Source of the DNA: Brachynemurus nebulosus
Lineage: Eukaryota; Arthropoda; Insecta; Neuroptera; Myrmeleontidae
Assembly: GCA_035578155.1 (NCBI GenBank)
Contig: JAPWDM010000008.1
Location: 31,715,780 to 31,779,779 of the forward strand
Direction: 5' to 3'
DNA length: 64,000 nt
Shown: positions 47,447 through 60,413 of the stretch, piece after piece
How positions within the stretch are numbered: position 1 is the first letter of the stretch
Layout: each line of letters opens with the position of its first letter
The notes under the pieces: generated by a model
Databases searched by the model: none
The model's input: only the letters and a program-made list of their open reading frames with translations
What the model was told of the DNA's origin: nothing
Program-made: the position numbers and the translations under genes

Positions 47447-49320
47447 TTTATTTTATAAAAAATAAAAAATGAAACTGCTGTCAAAAAAAAATTATTTAAA
47501 ATACTCAGTTTTTCACACTGCTGACTACTCAGCCTTCTAACCCGTTAGAAAGTATGGGGAGAAAAGTCTGAATTGTGAATACGAGTTTTTAAATTTTTTT
47601 TAGTTATAAGCTATCGTCTCGACAAAATAAGTTGTTTTGTGTGAATATGACCTCAATCAGTCAAGTCGTTTAGAGGTTACGCGATTACTAACAGACGCAC
47701 CAAAAATTCTTGGAAAATAAAATTTAAATACAGCGATAGTGTTTTGATTGCTAAATATAGATTTCTCCTTTTAACACAATAATTTAAATATACCCTTCTT
47801 TTTCTGGTACATTGTTTGCATATCATGTAGCAAGATATTGACAGAGTGTATATATGTTTGTATGTGTGCGACCTATTTAGCAATTACTTAAAAAACACAA
47901 CAATTCATCTTTTTAATTCTTTTCCGCTTTTTTTTTTTTTTTATTTACAAAATAAAGCTTAATTACAGCTGAATGTGTATCCCTATGATGCTTTAGAGTT
48001 TTTAGAGTAGATTTGTGCAATTTTTTTTTTTTTTTTTGTTTTGAATGGAGCATTAAAATGGCGTATAAATGTGATATTTGATTTGACTTCCGTTTTTATA
48101 TTGTTTTTATACAAAAAAAGGGAATAATTTCATATGATTTATTTCATTTATAAAATATAAATGTGAAATAGATTTTCATCAATGAATTTATTATTAATTT
48201 AAACGATGGGTTACGATCTATTAATGTTATTGTTGTGGGCATTACAGAGATGGAACCAGATACAGCGATCTTGTTTTCTACAAAAGTGTATTTTTTTCAA
48301 AAATAGAGTCGGTGAGCAAAAAAAGAACTTACTCCCTAATGGACCTTGGGAACCATCATTGTTTTTTCTTTTTTTTTATATTTTTCCCTGGAGAGACGTT
48401 TTCCTTTCCACCAAAATTCTCAGAGTATTAGCATATATTCAGGCTCGCAGAGAGACTGCGTCAGTCAGATCTTAAATTAGGGACTTGCGCTTGTAGGGAG
48501 GGTTCGGACAAACACCGGAAGAAAAATTAAGCATCGCGCCACACTTTTTAAAATAAATTGAAAAATTTAGGTAGAAATCCAGATATTCATTCTGATAACG
48601 TTATGGAGTCCAAGAAATAAAAGCCCTAGAATTAATATGTTGGAAACTTAAAATACAAAGCTAGTTTTAATTTTTCCTTTATCTTTAAGAATTAATTGAA
48701 AAGACAACATTTAGTTAGAAGCCAAAAAACTTTCAAGAAAATTTAATTATTCTAAAAAGAGTATACCTAAGTATCTAGTCCGATTACTCTAGTGTTACTA
48801 AATATTCAACTATAACCACCATCATTATGGGCACAATTGAGGCCACAAGAATTTAGAGCGTCTTGAGGTTCATTTTGTAAACTGAACTATTCTAAGAAAT
48901 TTTACCGATTAAAGTCTTAAATTAATCCTAAATTACAATGAAAATGTTAAAGTTTTAAATTACAAATAATTATAAAAACTGCCCCAACCAAGTTTATTTG
49001 ATATCAAGTGTACAACGAAAAAACATTTGAAGCAAGATAATCGAATAATAAAATTATGTGATTATAATTGTTACAGTTTCAAAATATAATAGCAGAGATG
49101 TGGGGTGCATTTGGGGTCAATCGTTTCAATTTCTTTTGCTATTATCCCGTTATTGAATTAAGTGAAAACACAAACTTAGATTAAGCCAATCTTATACCAG
49201 ACATACTTTTCAAATAAAGTTTTATATACTCGAATTGATTACATTACATTAATATTAAGTTAGTGGACAGTCTTTCTAAATCGGATTGCAATATTATAAA
49301 ATAAAATTCAGTGATAGCTA
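47447..49320. other. AT-rich sequence, nothing recognised
   Basis: T-rich low-complexity runs at about 47930 and 48020; no supported gene or element. Confidence 0.4.
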
Positions 49321-49329
49321 AAGGTTAGA

Positions 49330-49610
49330 GCCGGGTATACCCTTTGAACAATTGAACCTATTGAACAATTCCTCCAATAAGTCCGATCCTGGAATTAAAC
49401 ATGGCAATCGAAAGCTCTTTAAAAATGTCATGTCTAATAAAGTGTTATTCTCTATCTCCTATATTTTTCGAGATAATTAGGGAAAATCGAAAAAAGGATA
49501 TAGTCAGATATAGGGGAACTACCCCCGAAAAGAAGCCATAAATATCAGTATTTATGTTGTCGTTTAAGTAATACTGTAGGTATCTCATATGTATAACTTT
49601 TGTTCAGTTT
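49330..49610. repeat. Diverged fragment of the 1.56-kb foldback arm
   Basis: GGTATACCCTTT followed by GATCCTGGAATTA, CTCTATCTCCTATA and TTCGAGATAATTAGGG parallels 19150-19390, with gaps and substitutions. It shows the foldback is a dispersed family. Confidence 0.7.
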
Positions 49611-50647
49611 CAACATTTTGTTATTTCATTAAGGCACGATTTTTAAGGCACTGAAAAATTTTATTACATTTGCTAACATCAAATTAAAAATTATATTTTT
49701 TCTGAAATGAAGCTCTCTGGGAGTGATTTGAAATAGAGTGATTGATTTAATTAGAGAAATTTGGGCATGAGCTTTTTACTTTTGTTATAAGAGTGACTAA
49801 ATTCCTTTTATAAATGTGACTGATTGCTTAATTTTAATGAAAATAAAAAGAAGGATTTAGAAAATCTACAATAATTTGCTTCCAATGTCATCACTCTATT
49901 ATTTTATTTACGGTTTTTACGAAATTGAAAAAGCAAGCCCAATTGAATTGAGTTGAGTATGTAATTGCGGATGATTTGGCATCACTAGTCACATTTCGCC
50001 CGTGGGTCGTACTTTAGAGTCCCGCATTCTACCATAGTTCTATCATATATAGTTTAAATGAAAAAAGTTGACATCTGACGACCGGCTAATTGCGGCCTAA
50101 GAGTTCAAACGATTTAACGCACATAAGAAAACTTCCGTTTAATCGATAAAAATATTTGCCATTATTTTCAATATTGCAATCATAACCAAACAATTTGTTA
50201 TAGCACATGACCTAACGGAATATAATACAAAATGAAACGCCTTCTATTGTTTTAAACAAGAAAATATTGTACTTTACAAACATTGTTTTACAAAATATAT
50301 ATGTGCATATACAACTGATTCTAGATACATAGTTGTATACTCATGTAGTTGTATATTTCCCTTCAAATATTTTCAACTTATTTGACAGACGGAAATGAGG
50401 TTATGTACTTACTTTTACCATGTACATTTTCAAGGAAATCTTCTGTTGTACAAAGTTGTACAAAGCGTACATACATATATATCGTAAATATACATACATA
50501 TATGTACAACAGACTAGGAGGAAAGATTTTGAAATATTTATTGGAAAATTTAAATATACAAATAAAGGAGGAAGGGGAGGTATAGAGAATGTAGATGGTA
50601 GTGGCAGGAAGTGAGGAGTTGTAGGATTTGATTAAAAAAAATATTGT

Positions 50648-50891
50648 TATAACATAAAAGCCCCCATTATGGAACGGTATCTAATACTGAAACAGTTTTC
50701 ACATTTACATATTTATTTCTTTAATTAAGGAAACATTAAATGTGAGGTGAATTTAAATTGAAAAACAATCATTCTATTAATAATAATTTTTGTTATCAGA
50801 CATTTCTTTCAGACATAACTTCATTAATATGTAAATGTCAAAACTGTTCCAGTATCAGATACCGTTCCGTAATGGGGGCTTTTACGTTATA
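50648..50891. mobile_element. MITE with 66-bp inverted repeats, 244 bp
   Basis: Ends TATAACATAAAAGCCCCCAT and, inverted, TATAACGTAAAAGCCCCCAT, with pairing through CAGTTTT(C/G)ACATTTACATAT. A solo related end (ACGTAAAAGCCCCCATACCGG) lies at about 59223. Confidence 0.8.
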
Positions 50892-50968
50892 TGGAAAATA
50901 AGTTTAATTTGAATTCATTTGCTGCCAAATTTTAGTGGCAGCAGTGTACACTTGAAAAAAATTATATA

Positions 50969-51650
50969 CAGGTACACCTTTTATTATGCGGTGGATAGGG
51001 ATTGCATAAAAAATAATCGCACAAAAGAAAATATTCAAAAACTTTATAAATAGCTATAAAAAGTATATAATATAGTTCGAGCCAGATTGTAAAAAAAACT
51101 TTTTTATGCGGTGGATCGGAACCGCAAATACATAACTCGAAACGTTCAAAACCTTACGATTTGCTTAGAAGTTGCTTTTCTAAACAAGATAAATCATTAG
51201 TTTACACATGAGAACGTTTTATTTCATTCTTACAATACTTATAATGAAAATTCTAAAAAATACATATCGTCAGTATTAGTATGTACCCCGTCTATTTTTT
51301 TAAAATTTTTTTCTAACAGTTGTTTCGACTTCCTTAACGCTCAAAACTAACAAAACAACTATCTAGAAAAAAGTTTTAAAAAGTGGACTTGTAACAAACC
51401 AATACTCAGTTGCAATGACGATATGTAAAAAAACTAAATGATGCAATAACTTATATTCTTATGCAATGTACTGAATTAATGCTTAAAAACTATTAATAAT
51501 TGATTTTTTCAAAGAAGGTTATTATCGTTAATGTTTAATTTTCTTACTTTCTCTTGCTTTTGATTTACATTTTACACTTAAATTAAAATTTTTTCAAAAA
51601 ACGCATAAAAAAATTGCACAAAAAAGACCACATAAAAAGAGGTTTAGCTG
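50969..51650. mobile_element. pogo-like element, 682 bp
   Basis: TA at 50967-50968 and 51651-51652. Ends CAGGTACACCTTTTATTATG and, inverted, CAGCTAAACCTCTTTTTATG. TTTTTATGCGGTGGATCGG repeats the inner terminal motif near 51100. No intact transposase. Confidence 0.7.
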
Positions 51651-51652
51651 TA

Positions 51653-53158
51653 ATTAGTTATCCTTTCATAACCGCCATAGAAATTAGATTATTTCCTATT
51701 TTTTTTTAGTAGTAGAATAGCAAATTCGTAAAAACTAACAGGATAAATTAATAAAAGAATGTATTTAATTTTCGATTAAGGCTGCATGCTTTAAAGACGC
51801 GTCCACAAAACACTACAGAATAATGTTATGTAGCTACCACAAAACACTATACCTGTATGTTATGCATACAGAGCTTGTGCTTGTGCATGTGTCATATCGT
51901 TATATCTTGTCGTTATATATGATGTGTCGTGTATATGGGTGATTGCTATACGTACCACCTATGTACTGATCTATGACTTCAATGCATGCACAGTTGTTGA
52001 TTGAAATTTAGTAGTCTGAGTTGATCTTGTATGTATATTATGTACGTTTACACATCAAAATCTACCCGAATATTAATTTCAATAATTAATATTTCATTTT
52101 AACCTTCGTCAACACGATTTTTTTGTGCAATTATATAAATTGCATATTTCAAAGAATATTTTTAAACATTTTTTATTATGGTATCTACTCTTATAATATA
52201 CTTACTATAATTTTTAAAATGTAAAAATGCTGTTTAGAATATTTTTTCTTAATAGCTCTGTGTTAAAAATTTGACTTTTAATCGTCAATTACTTTAATAA
52301 ATGATCTATGAAGGCCTTAAAATCTTTGATGGAAGATAACTATGTAATTGAACTTGTCAATTCTCTAAAATTAAAATTTTTATCTTAGGTTTGCCGCACG
52401 AACGTCCTTAACTGTTGGATCATTCGTAGAACACATTGCTCAGCGCCTCTCGACTAAAGCAGATTCATTCAGCGCGGAGGGCAAAACAGCATGCTGAGCT
52501 AAATCTACATAATTATTGGTGCATTAAGATTCCAAAATTCACATCTGAAAGTTGTTGCTCACCGAGCAGTAGTTATTGATAAACAAAATCTAACATCATA
52601 CTGCAGGGCTTAATTTCGGCCGGAACGCGGCCTAAAGGCGTTCCGGCACGTCCTAAGGAGAAACCCTCAATCCTCAACGGTAAGCCAAGACGACCGCCTT
52701 TTTATGCTCGTCACATCTACTACAGCGGCCTTTCAGCACTTAAAATTGGGCACTTAAAAATGAGGCCCTACCTCATAACACCTTTTCGGAATAGCTTTTA
52801 ATACACCGAAGAAAAAGTTGCGTCATTATATAGCAGAGTATTTGTTTTGTAAGATAAAAATTGTATTTTTAAGTATTCATTTATTTTTACGTACTTAATT
52901 ATTTTCTTTTGAAGAAAATAATTTTTTTTAAGAAATCAAATATAATAATCCTTTTTTTATTTCACTAATTGACCGTAAGTATTTGTTTGTTCATCAACAA
53001 AAAAATTTGATGGGTATTATTATAATTTGGCCAAATTGTTTCCTTTTCAAATAATAAACTCACAAGAACAAAAACAGCATTACTACAATATGTTTGCTCA
53101 TTTGACTCATCAGTTTTTTTTTTTTACTCCTTCACGTTCGGGGCAAATAAGTACTTAC
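51653..53158. other. Mostly unassigned; one hAT-like scrap
   Basis: 52606-52771 begins CAGGGCTTAATTTCGG and ends near GAGGCCCTA, a plausible decayed hAT-like MITE with a GGCCGGAACGCGGCC hairpin. A GC-richer patch at 52385-52505 is unexplained. The poly(T) near 53116 lies just beyond the donor side of the exon at 53159. Confidence 0.4.
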
Positions 53159-53318
53159 TCTTCAATCTTTTCCGAGACTTGATACGTATGATTGGTATCG
53201 TCTTCCTCCTTTCTCTCACCATCTCCTTCCCCCTCTTCATCACCCGCGTCCACGTGGACTTCATCATCCTTGTTTTCAGTATCTTTCACCGTACCCCCAC
53301 CATCTTTATCTTCTTTGA
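53159..53318 (-). CDS. Internal exon of an acidic protein gene (earliest exon recognised)
   Basis: Read on the minus strand, a TTTCAG acceptor is followed by 160 nt of open frame ending at a GTAAGT donor. The exon holds 2 nt of a split codon, 52 full codons and 2 nt of the next split codon. It begins KEDKDGGGTVKDTENK and ends TYQVSEKIE. 21 of 52 residues are Asp or Glu; the rest is rich in Lys, Gly and Thr, as in an unstructured linker or tail. The trailing GA pairs with the first G of the exon at 29605 to make a Glu codon, keeping the frame open. It is preceded by a phase-1 boundary, so coding sequence lies further upstream. No domain, signal peptide or membrane segment is visible and I do not recognise the protein. 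The exon is preserved amid transposon-derived sequence, which argues for a real exon. Confidence 0.78.
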
Positions 53319-53554
53319 CTGAAATTAAATTATATAATTATGTTGGCAAAGAGAGAACTGTGTTTGTGGGTTTTCGCGAATAAGGAATTGATTCGTGGGT
53401 AACGCCCGCGGAAACGGAAGAACGGAAAAAATTGGAATATTATTTTAATTTTTTTCGGATAAATATGGCCGTATACATAGAATGGAATAATAAATCAAAG
53501 GAATTGTAAATTTAAAAAAAAATTAATTTTATTTCTTCATGTTCTTTCTATGTG
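53319..53554 (-). other. Intron segment upstream of the earliest recognised exon
   Basis: On the minus strand the acceptor TTTCAG precedes the exon at 53318 and requires an upstream exon ending in phase 1. I could not identify it anywhere between here and 64000, where mobile elements dominate. Confidence 0.5.
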
Positions 53555-53772
53555 TAGGGGAACAAGGGGTAATGAGAGCTAGCGGATAATGGGAGCGGTG
53601 CAAAAGTACACGCTTCTAATGCTTGCATTCGCTAGTACGCAACTTAAATGTCGTTAGTACTTGTTAGCTAAGCTTCTCTCATGCCAATTTTCCGGTAACT
53701 GCACGCATTCAGTTGTCAAGAGAGGTTTTGCATTTTGTGCTCGGTGCTTATAAGAAAATAATTTTTTATTAC

Positions 53773-54260
53773 TAATGCGGGAGAAGTACTAACTTGGCGC
53801 ACACATTTCTGTACGCAAAATAGCTGTTTGTCCACTGTACTCTTCCCACATAATTCTTTGCGTGCGGAAAGTAACTTTCCACACGCAAATTGACAATAAA
53901 ACACGCAAAATTTAATCAAAACACGCAAAGCCTCTTGATTTTTCATTTAATAAATATTTCATAATTATTTCTATAGAAACCACCAACAAAGTAATTTAAA
54001 CAATAATTAATTCAGAAAAAAAAGACGAACACTTAAAAATATTATTTTAAAAAGTATTGATTTATTATAATCATAAAATAAAAGATTTATTATTGAAAAA
54101 AGTATGTCAAATTCGTAATAAAAAATAGTATGTACAACTCGTGCGGGATTTTCGATTGGCCCACTCAAGCGAATGAACGCACTCACTACGTTCGTGCGCT
54201 CAACTTCACTTTCGTGGGCAATCGACAATTTCCCGCACTTATTGCACAATATACTATTAA
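53773..54260. repeat. Inverted copy of the hairpin composite
   Basis: One small hairpin (53773-53852) and one large hairpin (54122-54260), joined by the same linker as in 21176-22012 but in the opposite orientation, about 90% alike by eye. It has one of each instead of two. Confidence 0.8.
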
Positions 54261-54546
54261 TGATGTCAAAGTAACAACTAAATTATCAATTTATTAACAT
54301 TAGTTATCACAAATTATAAAGCTAAGTTTGCCTATTTTTTGTTATGATTAGTAAAATTGTGGTAACAAATGAATATTGAAATTTATAACCATGTTTCAAA
54401 AAATGGTGGATTTCGGGAAATGAAAGCCTCTGTGACTCTCATCTGGAAAAGATTGAGTACAAGGTTTTTTTACAAAGATAGTTATGGTATCGTTGCAGAA
54501 GCGGTGGAAACTGGACAAACCGCAGAATGTTTTGACTCCGATAACG

Positions 54547-55340
54547 TACACTGAGAAAAAAATACAGTAATTTTTACTGAAATTTCTGGTAAAAAATTAC
54601 TGAGCTCTCTGGTAATGCGGACATAAGTGACAGGCTAAGCAAAAAATACGATAATTTATAGTAAAAATTTTAAATTATCCTATAGCGCAGTAAAAATTAC
54701 CGTATTATTTATAAATAAGGCTTTTTTTTATTTATTAATAAATAATTGAATTAAAATAGTTTAAAAGGATATTGATAGAAGGGTAAGCATTAAAATCAAA
54801 TTATTAATATAGAAAAAATTTTTTGTGGTTTTTTATTATTTGTGGAAAAAAATATATAAATTCTTTATTTGACATATTATATGATAAAAATTTTTAACAA
54901 TAAGCACATTACAATAATTTGTATAAAAACATATTTCAATTAACATATCAAAACTAAACAAAAATTCATGAAACACAACAATTTTTTGTTTTAAAAATTT
55001 ATTATAAAAAAAATAACACTATATAAACATCCAGTCACCTTGGCTATTGAACATTTGAACAACTAAACGAACAAACTGGGGAGTCCTGGTTACTTGCTGT
55101 CTGAAGCCCATCGAATTTTACTAGCCCATCGAATTTTACGCAGCTGTATAGGAAAAATTCTTAAGGTGTATAGGAAAAATTCTTAAGGTGTACAGGAAAA
55201 ATTTTCAAATGAATCGTAAAAAATAATGTTTGAAACGCATTTTTTATATTTTTGCTTAATAATTTCCTACGGATTAGTCACTTAAGACTCGTTTACCGGA
55301 GGCAGCTCAGTAATTTTTACTGGAATTTTTTCTCTGTGTA
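54547..55340. mobile_element. TIR element with TACAC(T/A)GAGAAAAA ends, 794 bp
   Basis: Ends TACACTGAGAAAAAAATACA and, inverted, TACACAGAGAAAAAATTCCA, both running into AGTAAAAATTACTG or its complement. A short 22-bp tandem repeat (GTGTATAGGAAAAATTCTTA) lies near 55145-55205. Same family as the core of 44300-45172. Confidence 0.75.
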
Positions 55341-55702
55341 GTTGATTATACTTGTGTTCTTTGCCCTGATCTTTAGAATCTAAACCTTTAGAATCCTTAG
55401 AATAATTTTTCATTTTGATTATAAAATTAAATTTTATTGTTAAAATGTTTTTATTCGCTGTATTTTTATTTACCACTTAATTTGTTTTTGAAGGCTGATT
55501 TTGTTTTTACAATTTTTATTGAATTTAAAATAAATTTCTGGCTCCCATTTCTCGACCTGCCAGGCAATAAGAGCGGATGGTAGTCTTTAGGAAAAAAAAT
55601 TTCGACCAGAAAAATATTTTTTTAACCTGACGACAATTCAACTAACTTTTTGGTCAAATAGACAAGCTTTGTGTTTCAATTTAAATAATAAATAAATTGT
55701 TA

Positions 55703-56453
55703 TAGTCAAATAGCACTAAATTTTATCTATTCATTAATTTTAGAACAGACATAAAAATTTCTTAAAAAGACATTCTTGTAGGAATCTTGCCGAGGAGAAT
55801 ATTTGTGCAAAATGTTAACTCCCGGAAATGTTTTTTTTATATTGTTTAAACATTCATGAATAGCGTTTTTTGACCTTTCACAGCTTACGTAGCGAAAACG
55901 GTGATAGATACAATACATGAAAAAATGTTAAGACCTTTTTTGTAGAGAATAGAATTTTCTACAAAAAAAGTCTGCGAGCGCACCTGTCTATCTTGTACAG
56001 GTGAAAAGATACAGCGCTCCAAACGCGCACTCAAAAATTCACTTTTTCGAGCGTTCCGGCAAGGTTCCGGACGGCACACCCTGTCGGAACGCTCGAAAAT
56101 GTTGATTTTTGAGTGCACGTTTGGAGTGCTGTTATCTTTTCACCTGTACGGGATAGACAGGTGCTCTCGTGGACTTTTTTATAGAGAATTCGATTCTCTA
56201 CAAAAAAGGTCATAACACTCGTTAACGTATCTATCATCGTTTTCGCTACGTAAGCGGTGAAAGTCAAAAACCGCTATTCATGAATTTTCAATATTGTTTA
56301 AACAATAAAAAAAAAAAACATTTCCGGGAGTTCACATTTTGCACAGATGTTCTCCTCGGCAATCCCTACAAGAATCTCATTTTAAAAATTTTTTATATCT
56401 ATTCTAAAATTAATGTTTAGTGAGATAGGGCTTAAATTAGTGCTATTGGACTA
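55703..56453. mobile_element. Foldback element, copy 2, 751 bp
   Basis: Ends TAGTCAAATAGCACTAA and, inverted, TAGTCCAATAGCACTAA; centre near 56071. Arms match those of copy 1 (for example CACCGCTTACGTAGCGAAAA, TTGTAGAGAATCGAATTCTC). This copy lacks the extra right-hand block of copy 1 and so gives the family's basic length. Confidence 0.85.
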
Positions 56454-56516
56454 TTAGAACGATTCGAGATATTTTTGTTTTTCCTTATTAGGCTCCAATT
56501 ACCACCTGCTCCCCTA

Positions 56517-59500
56517 TACTTTTTCATGCAGCGGTAGTTCTATTTCATATGCATGTACATATATATTTATGTAAAATTTTACATATCAGAATAAATACAT
56601 GAAAATAATTTTTTTTCTCGTATGATTTGAGTTTCGTTCAATTGATGTTGACATATCAGTGATTTATTTCCTTTTGAAAAAATTTGTAAATAGCTCGTTT
56701 GATTTTTTATTTTGGAAATATTTCAAGAAATTCCGTTTATTTTTCCGTGGATATTATTAGAGAACTTAAAGTGCATTCATCCATGAATTATTGTATAGAG
56801 AAGAAGAAAAGAGATGCTCATAATATAAGGGCCATTTTTCGCCTCCTGGCAGATTGATGCGTCGTTTGCATTTTTCTGTATTTTACTGAAGAAAATGTAT
56901 AACAAAGCAAAAAAATTAGTTGTATATGTTCGTTATTATATTTTCTAAAAAAAAAACTGACTCGCTCAGTCGTATTCGCACAATTAGGGTTCCGTACAAT
57001 GGGCAGTCAATAGCCCAAATTAAACTTTTTTTTTTATTTATGCATATTTAAATCTTATCCAAATTTGGTTGTGTTAATAGAATTGGTCAGATGAAAAAGG
57101 TATTCCAACAACTTTTATTTTCGGAACACTAAAAAAAACTGTTTTATATGAAAAGTAATTTTTTCACAGCAAACTTTTCTACAGGAAAAAGGTGTTCATC
57201 TAGGTTAGTAGCCCATGTTTAGCCATGAAAACGAAATAAATGTTTTAAAGTATATAAACTATTTACATAAAAATTCCGTGGAATATGTTCCTTTTTCAAG
57301 TCAATATTTACAAGTTGAATAATTACCATAACTAAACGTTTCTGAGCGATCAAAGTTCACTTTACAGTACTCCGTTAAATAAATGAAAGTAAGGGTCTAC
57401 ACCATTAAAAAAATCGTATTTATAAATATCTAATTGAAATGTATTCAATTTTATTGAATTACCTGATGCAATCATAAAATCTACTTTTGTAATGTTGTTA
57501 TTATTATGAATTTCTTAATATTACTTATTTAATTTAAAATTATTTATTTAAGTAGGTATATCATTGTATTACTAAATAAATAAGCAAACTATTTCAAGAT
57601 CGTTTACTTTCTTTTACAACGTAGTGTATTTTTATACATTGTATATACAGTGCAATATTACCTGAGTGAGAGATATAACAACTAATAGAGGGAGTTTAGA
57701 TATAATTACTCTATAACCATCTTTATTACAAAAGTATGTCATTTTATTAATGTAACAAAATATGTATATCTCTTATTAAAAATATATCTTTCCTTTTTGT
57801 TGGACTTTGATCCCTCAAGAATTCTTTGTTTAGTTATACTTTTTAATGTTTTTACAAGATTTTATATAATTTAATAGAATTATTTTACTTTTTTGCTATT
57901 TCATTTTGATATTAAGGCTATGTGAGGTCTAACTAGGTTATGTCGTTTACCAAACGGTCTAATTTGGACTATAGGTCCTTTATGCGAATAGAATGTGGTC
58001 TTTTTTACATAACATAAATTTTTACATAATTTAATTTGACATAATTAAAATTTTCCCATATGGTTTGTTTGAAAGGGTTAAAATATGAAAATCATCACAG
58101 AAAATTATATATCTAAGGTTTTATTGAAAAACTGGATTACTATAAGTGAATAAAAATTATTTTAGCAAGAAAAATAAAAATAACGTACCTGAGCAAAACA
58201 CTGACGTAAACTACAAACCGGGGTAGATATCAACCCGACAACAGCTTCACGTCTTCACTCCGTCACAGTAGACAAGAAACTGAAGAGTTTCCCTACCTCA
58301 CCTTATTGTTAGAACCTTGAATTAAATTATGGTATAGGTGTCCTGGGGTAGATATCTACCCCGGTTTGTCGTTTTAGGGTTAAAATAAATACTAAAAATG
58401 AAAAATCTGTTTAATAAATTATCAACTATTTATATATGTACCTACAGATTTTTAACATTTTGTAATATAATAACTTCAAGAATATTAATTAATTTTATAA
58501 ATGTTTTCAAACACCTAACTTTTAAAAACAGAAAATTAACACACACACATACTAACAATGTTTTCAATTCTAGCTCATCGTAGGACGAGAAAATTACTGT
58601 TTCCTCTTAATAATTCTTTTCAGTACAGGAACATATTTTCATAACAATAAAATCTTCTCGACTATATTCTCTTGAAAATTGTTTTAAATAGTTAAATAAT
58701 TTTCCAAGTACAAAAAGACGAACACAAAGCATATTGCTTTAGTACTCATTTGTGCTACGTTCTAAATATTTTTAAATTTATTAATTTAAATAAACACAAA
58801 ATTTTAACACAGTTTTGAAAATGTGATAATTTCTTACGTGTAAAAACATTGAGACACACTGAGTGGAAAAACTTTTGCCTCAAGACTTTTGCCAGAAGCT
58901 AAGTTTTCTGGTTTGTTGTTAGATACGTAAACAAAAGAATTTTCACAAAATTGTAAGAAAAGTTTGCTTAAGAAAGCAAGTCAGTGAGGCACTAGGTATG
59001 TGTGTGTGTGTATATAACTATAGAAAGATAGTAAACAGTATGAACTTGTTATATCATCTTCCGGCCTGGCAGGTAGATTGTTCTAGGTAGGTGTAAAGGC
59101 AACAACAAACGCAGTCTAGTATAGTTCAACAATTATACGTACTTATATTGAATCTTGTTAGTTAAACCTACGTATAGCTATTCTTTAAGTGTGTTATTAT
59201 TTATGAAAAATAATTGAGTTAACGTAAAAGCCCCCATACCGGAACACAATTTTTAGGTGTGCCATTAAAGTGGCTTATAAACATTAATAAATAAATTAAA
59301 CACCCATTTTTTTCTTAATAAGTATGAAATTAAGTTTTTTTTTAATCCAATGAATATGTTTTTAAGCAAATACAACCCAACAATTTTTAATTATCAATGT
59401 TTTTCTTTCACAAAATGCAAGCACCCATATCGGAATTCATTTACATCAATAGTTCGGAATGCTTGAAAAAACACGCGTGGAATATATAACATAGAGTGAC

Positions 59501-60410
59501 ATCTAGTAATACATAGAATGTCAAAGTAGGAAACACAGAATGGTTCAAATATTCGATGAAATAAACGATCAAAATACTGTATTTTGTACAAATATTGTTT
59601 CGCCATCTATGTATTTTGTAAAAAACGACAGTGGTTATTTTATTTTATTTCAGTTCTTAAACTAATTTGTCAAAATGACGACAATTTTTCATTATTAATA
59701 AAATTTTGCAGTTTCAAATCAATATTTTTTTATTTACCAATTGATGATACGCTCCGAAATAAAAATAAAAAAAAATATTAAAAATTTTACGATTTTAAAG
59801 CAGTATTTTTAGGTTTTTTTAAAAAATTTTTTCATTATAATTCCTAACAGACAGACAACTTTTCTAAACCAGAATCTTTTCCTTTTTTTGTTTCAGATGA
59901 ACACAACATAAACCCAAAATCATATCAACCAGCACATCACTATTTTGAATGGTTATACTTACATCGCTAGAACTCCTTGAATTTTCATTTTTTGTATGAA
60001 AATTTCTTTATAAATTATGTTCCTAGTACAAACCAATGAACACTATTATATTATACTACTAGACAAAACGTAAAGCCAGTTTGTAGACAATTTTCTTGAA
60101 GCAGGTAACAGGGTGAGACGGGTGAAATTTAAGGAATATAACGTATTGTCCATTTTTGAGCAAATGGGACTATAATTATTGCAGGACATAATTTGTACAT
60201 GTACGTAATTTGAAAATAAAACGAATACCACTTTTTTTCTTTGAAAATTTTGCAGTTTCTTCTCAAAAAAGTAAAATTTTATTATCAATATTATATTTTT
60301 ATAATAATTATTTGAAAACATTATTACCGATACCATCGGTTATTGAATTGATTACTATATTACAGAATACTATTAGAATGTATCCTGGCTGGGTGCCGCG
60401 ACTAGTGAAC
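56517..60410. other. No gene seen; fragmentary elements
   Basis: About 58208-58381 contains a paired ACAAACCGGGGTAGATATC motif and ends in GGGTTAA, possibly a decayed TTAA-site MITE. 59223 carries a solo end of the family at 50648. A TAGGGTTCCGTAC fragment lies near 56988. Everything else is AT-rich and unassigned. Confidence 0.4.
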
Positions 60411-60413
60411 CGC

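Larger units (their letters stand above)
29606..53158 (-). other. Long intron (about 23.6 kb) of the acidic protein gene
   Basis: Bounded by GTAAGT and TTTTAG on the minus strand. It is filled with TIR elements, foldbacks, hAT and piggyBac-like MITEs, an RT relic and two tRNA-like genes, listed separately. Degenerate direct repeats around the motif AAAATTTTGGTGATNGTAC occur at about 35.1-35.65 kb. I see no further exon, but a short or alternative exon would be missed, since a skipped exon of symmetric phase would also keep the frame. Confidence 0.6.
53555..56516. mobile_element. 2.96-kb TIR element with three nested repeats
   Basis: Ends pair over about 25 bp with five mismatches: TAGGGGAACAAGGGGTAAT and, inverted, TAGGGGAGCAGGTGGTAAT, both followed by GAGC after two bases. 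The related motif GGATAATGGGAGC recurs near 53584. Within it lie the hairpin composite 53773-54260, the element 54547-55340 and foldback copy 2. Confidence 0.6.
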
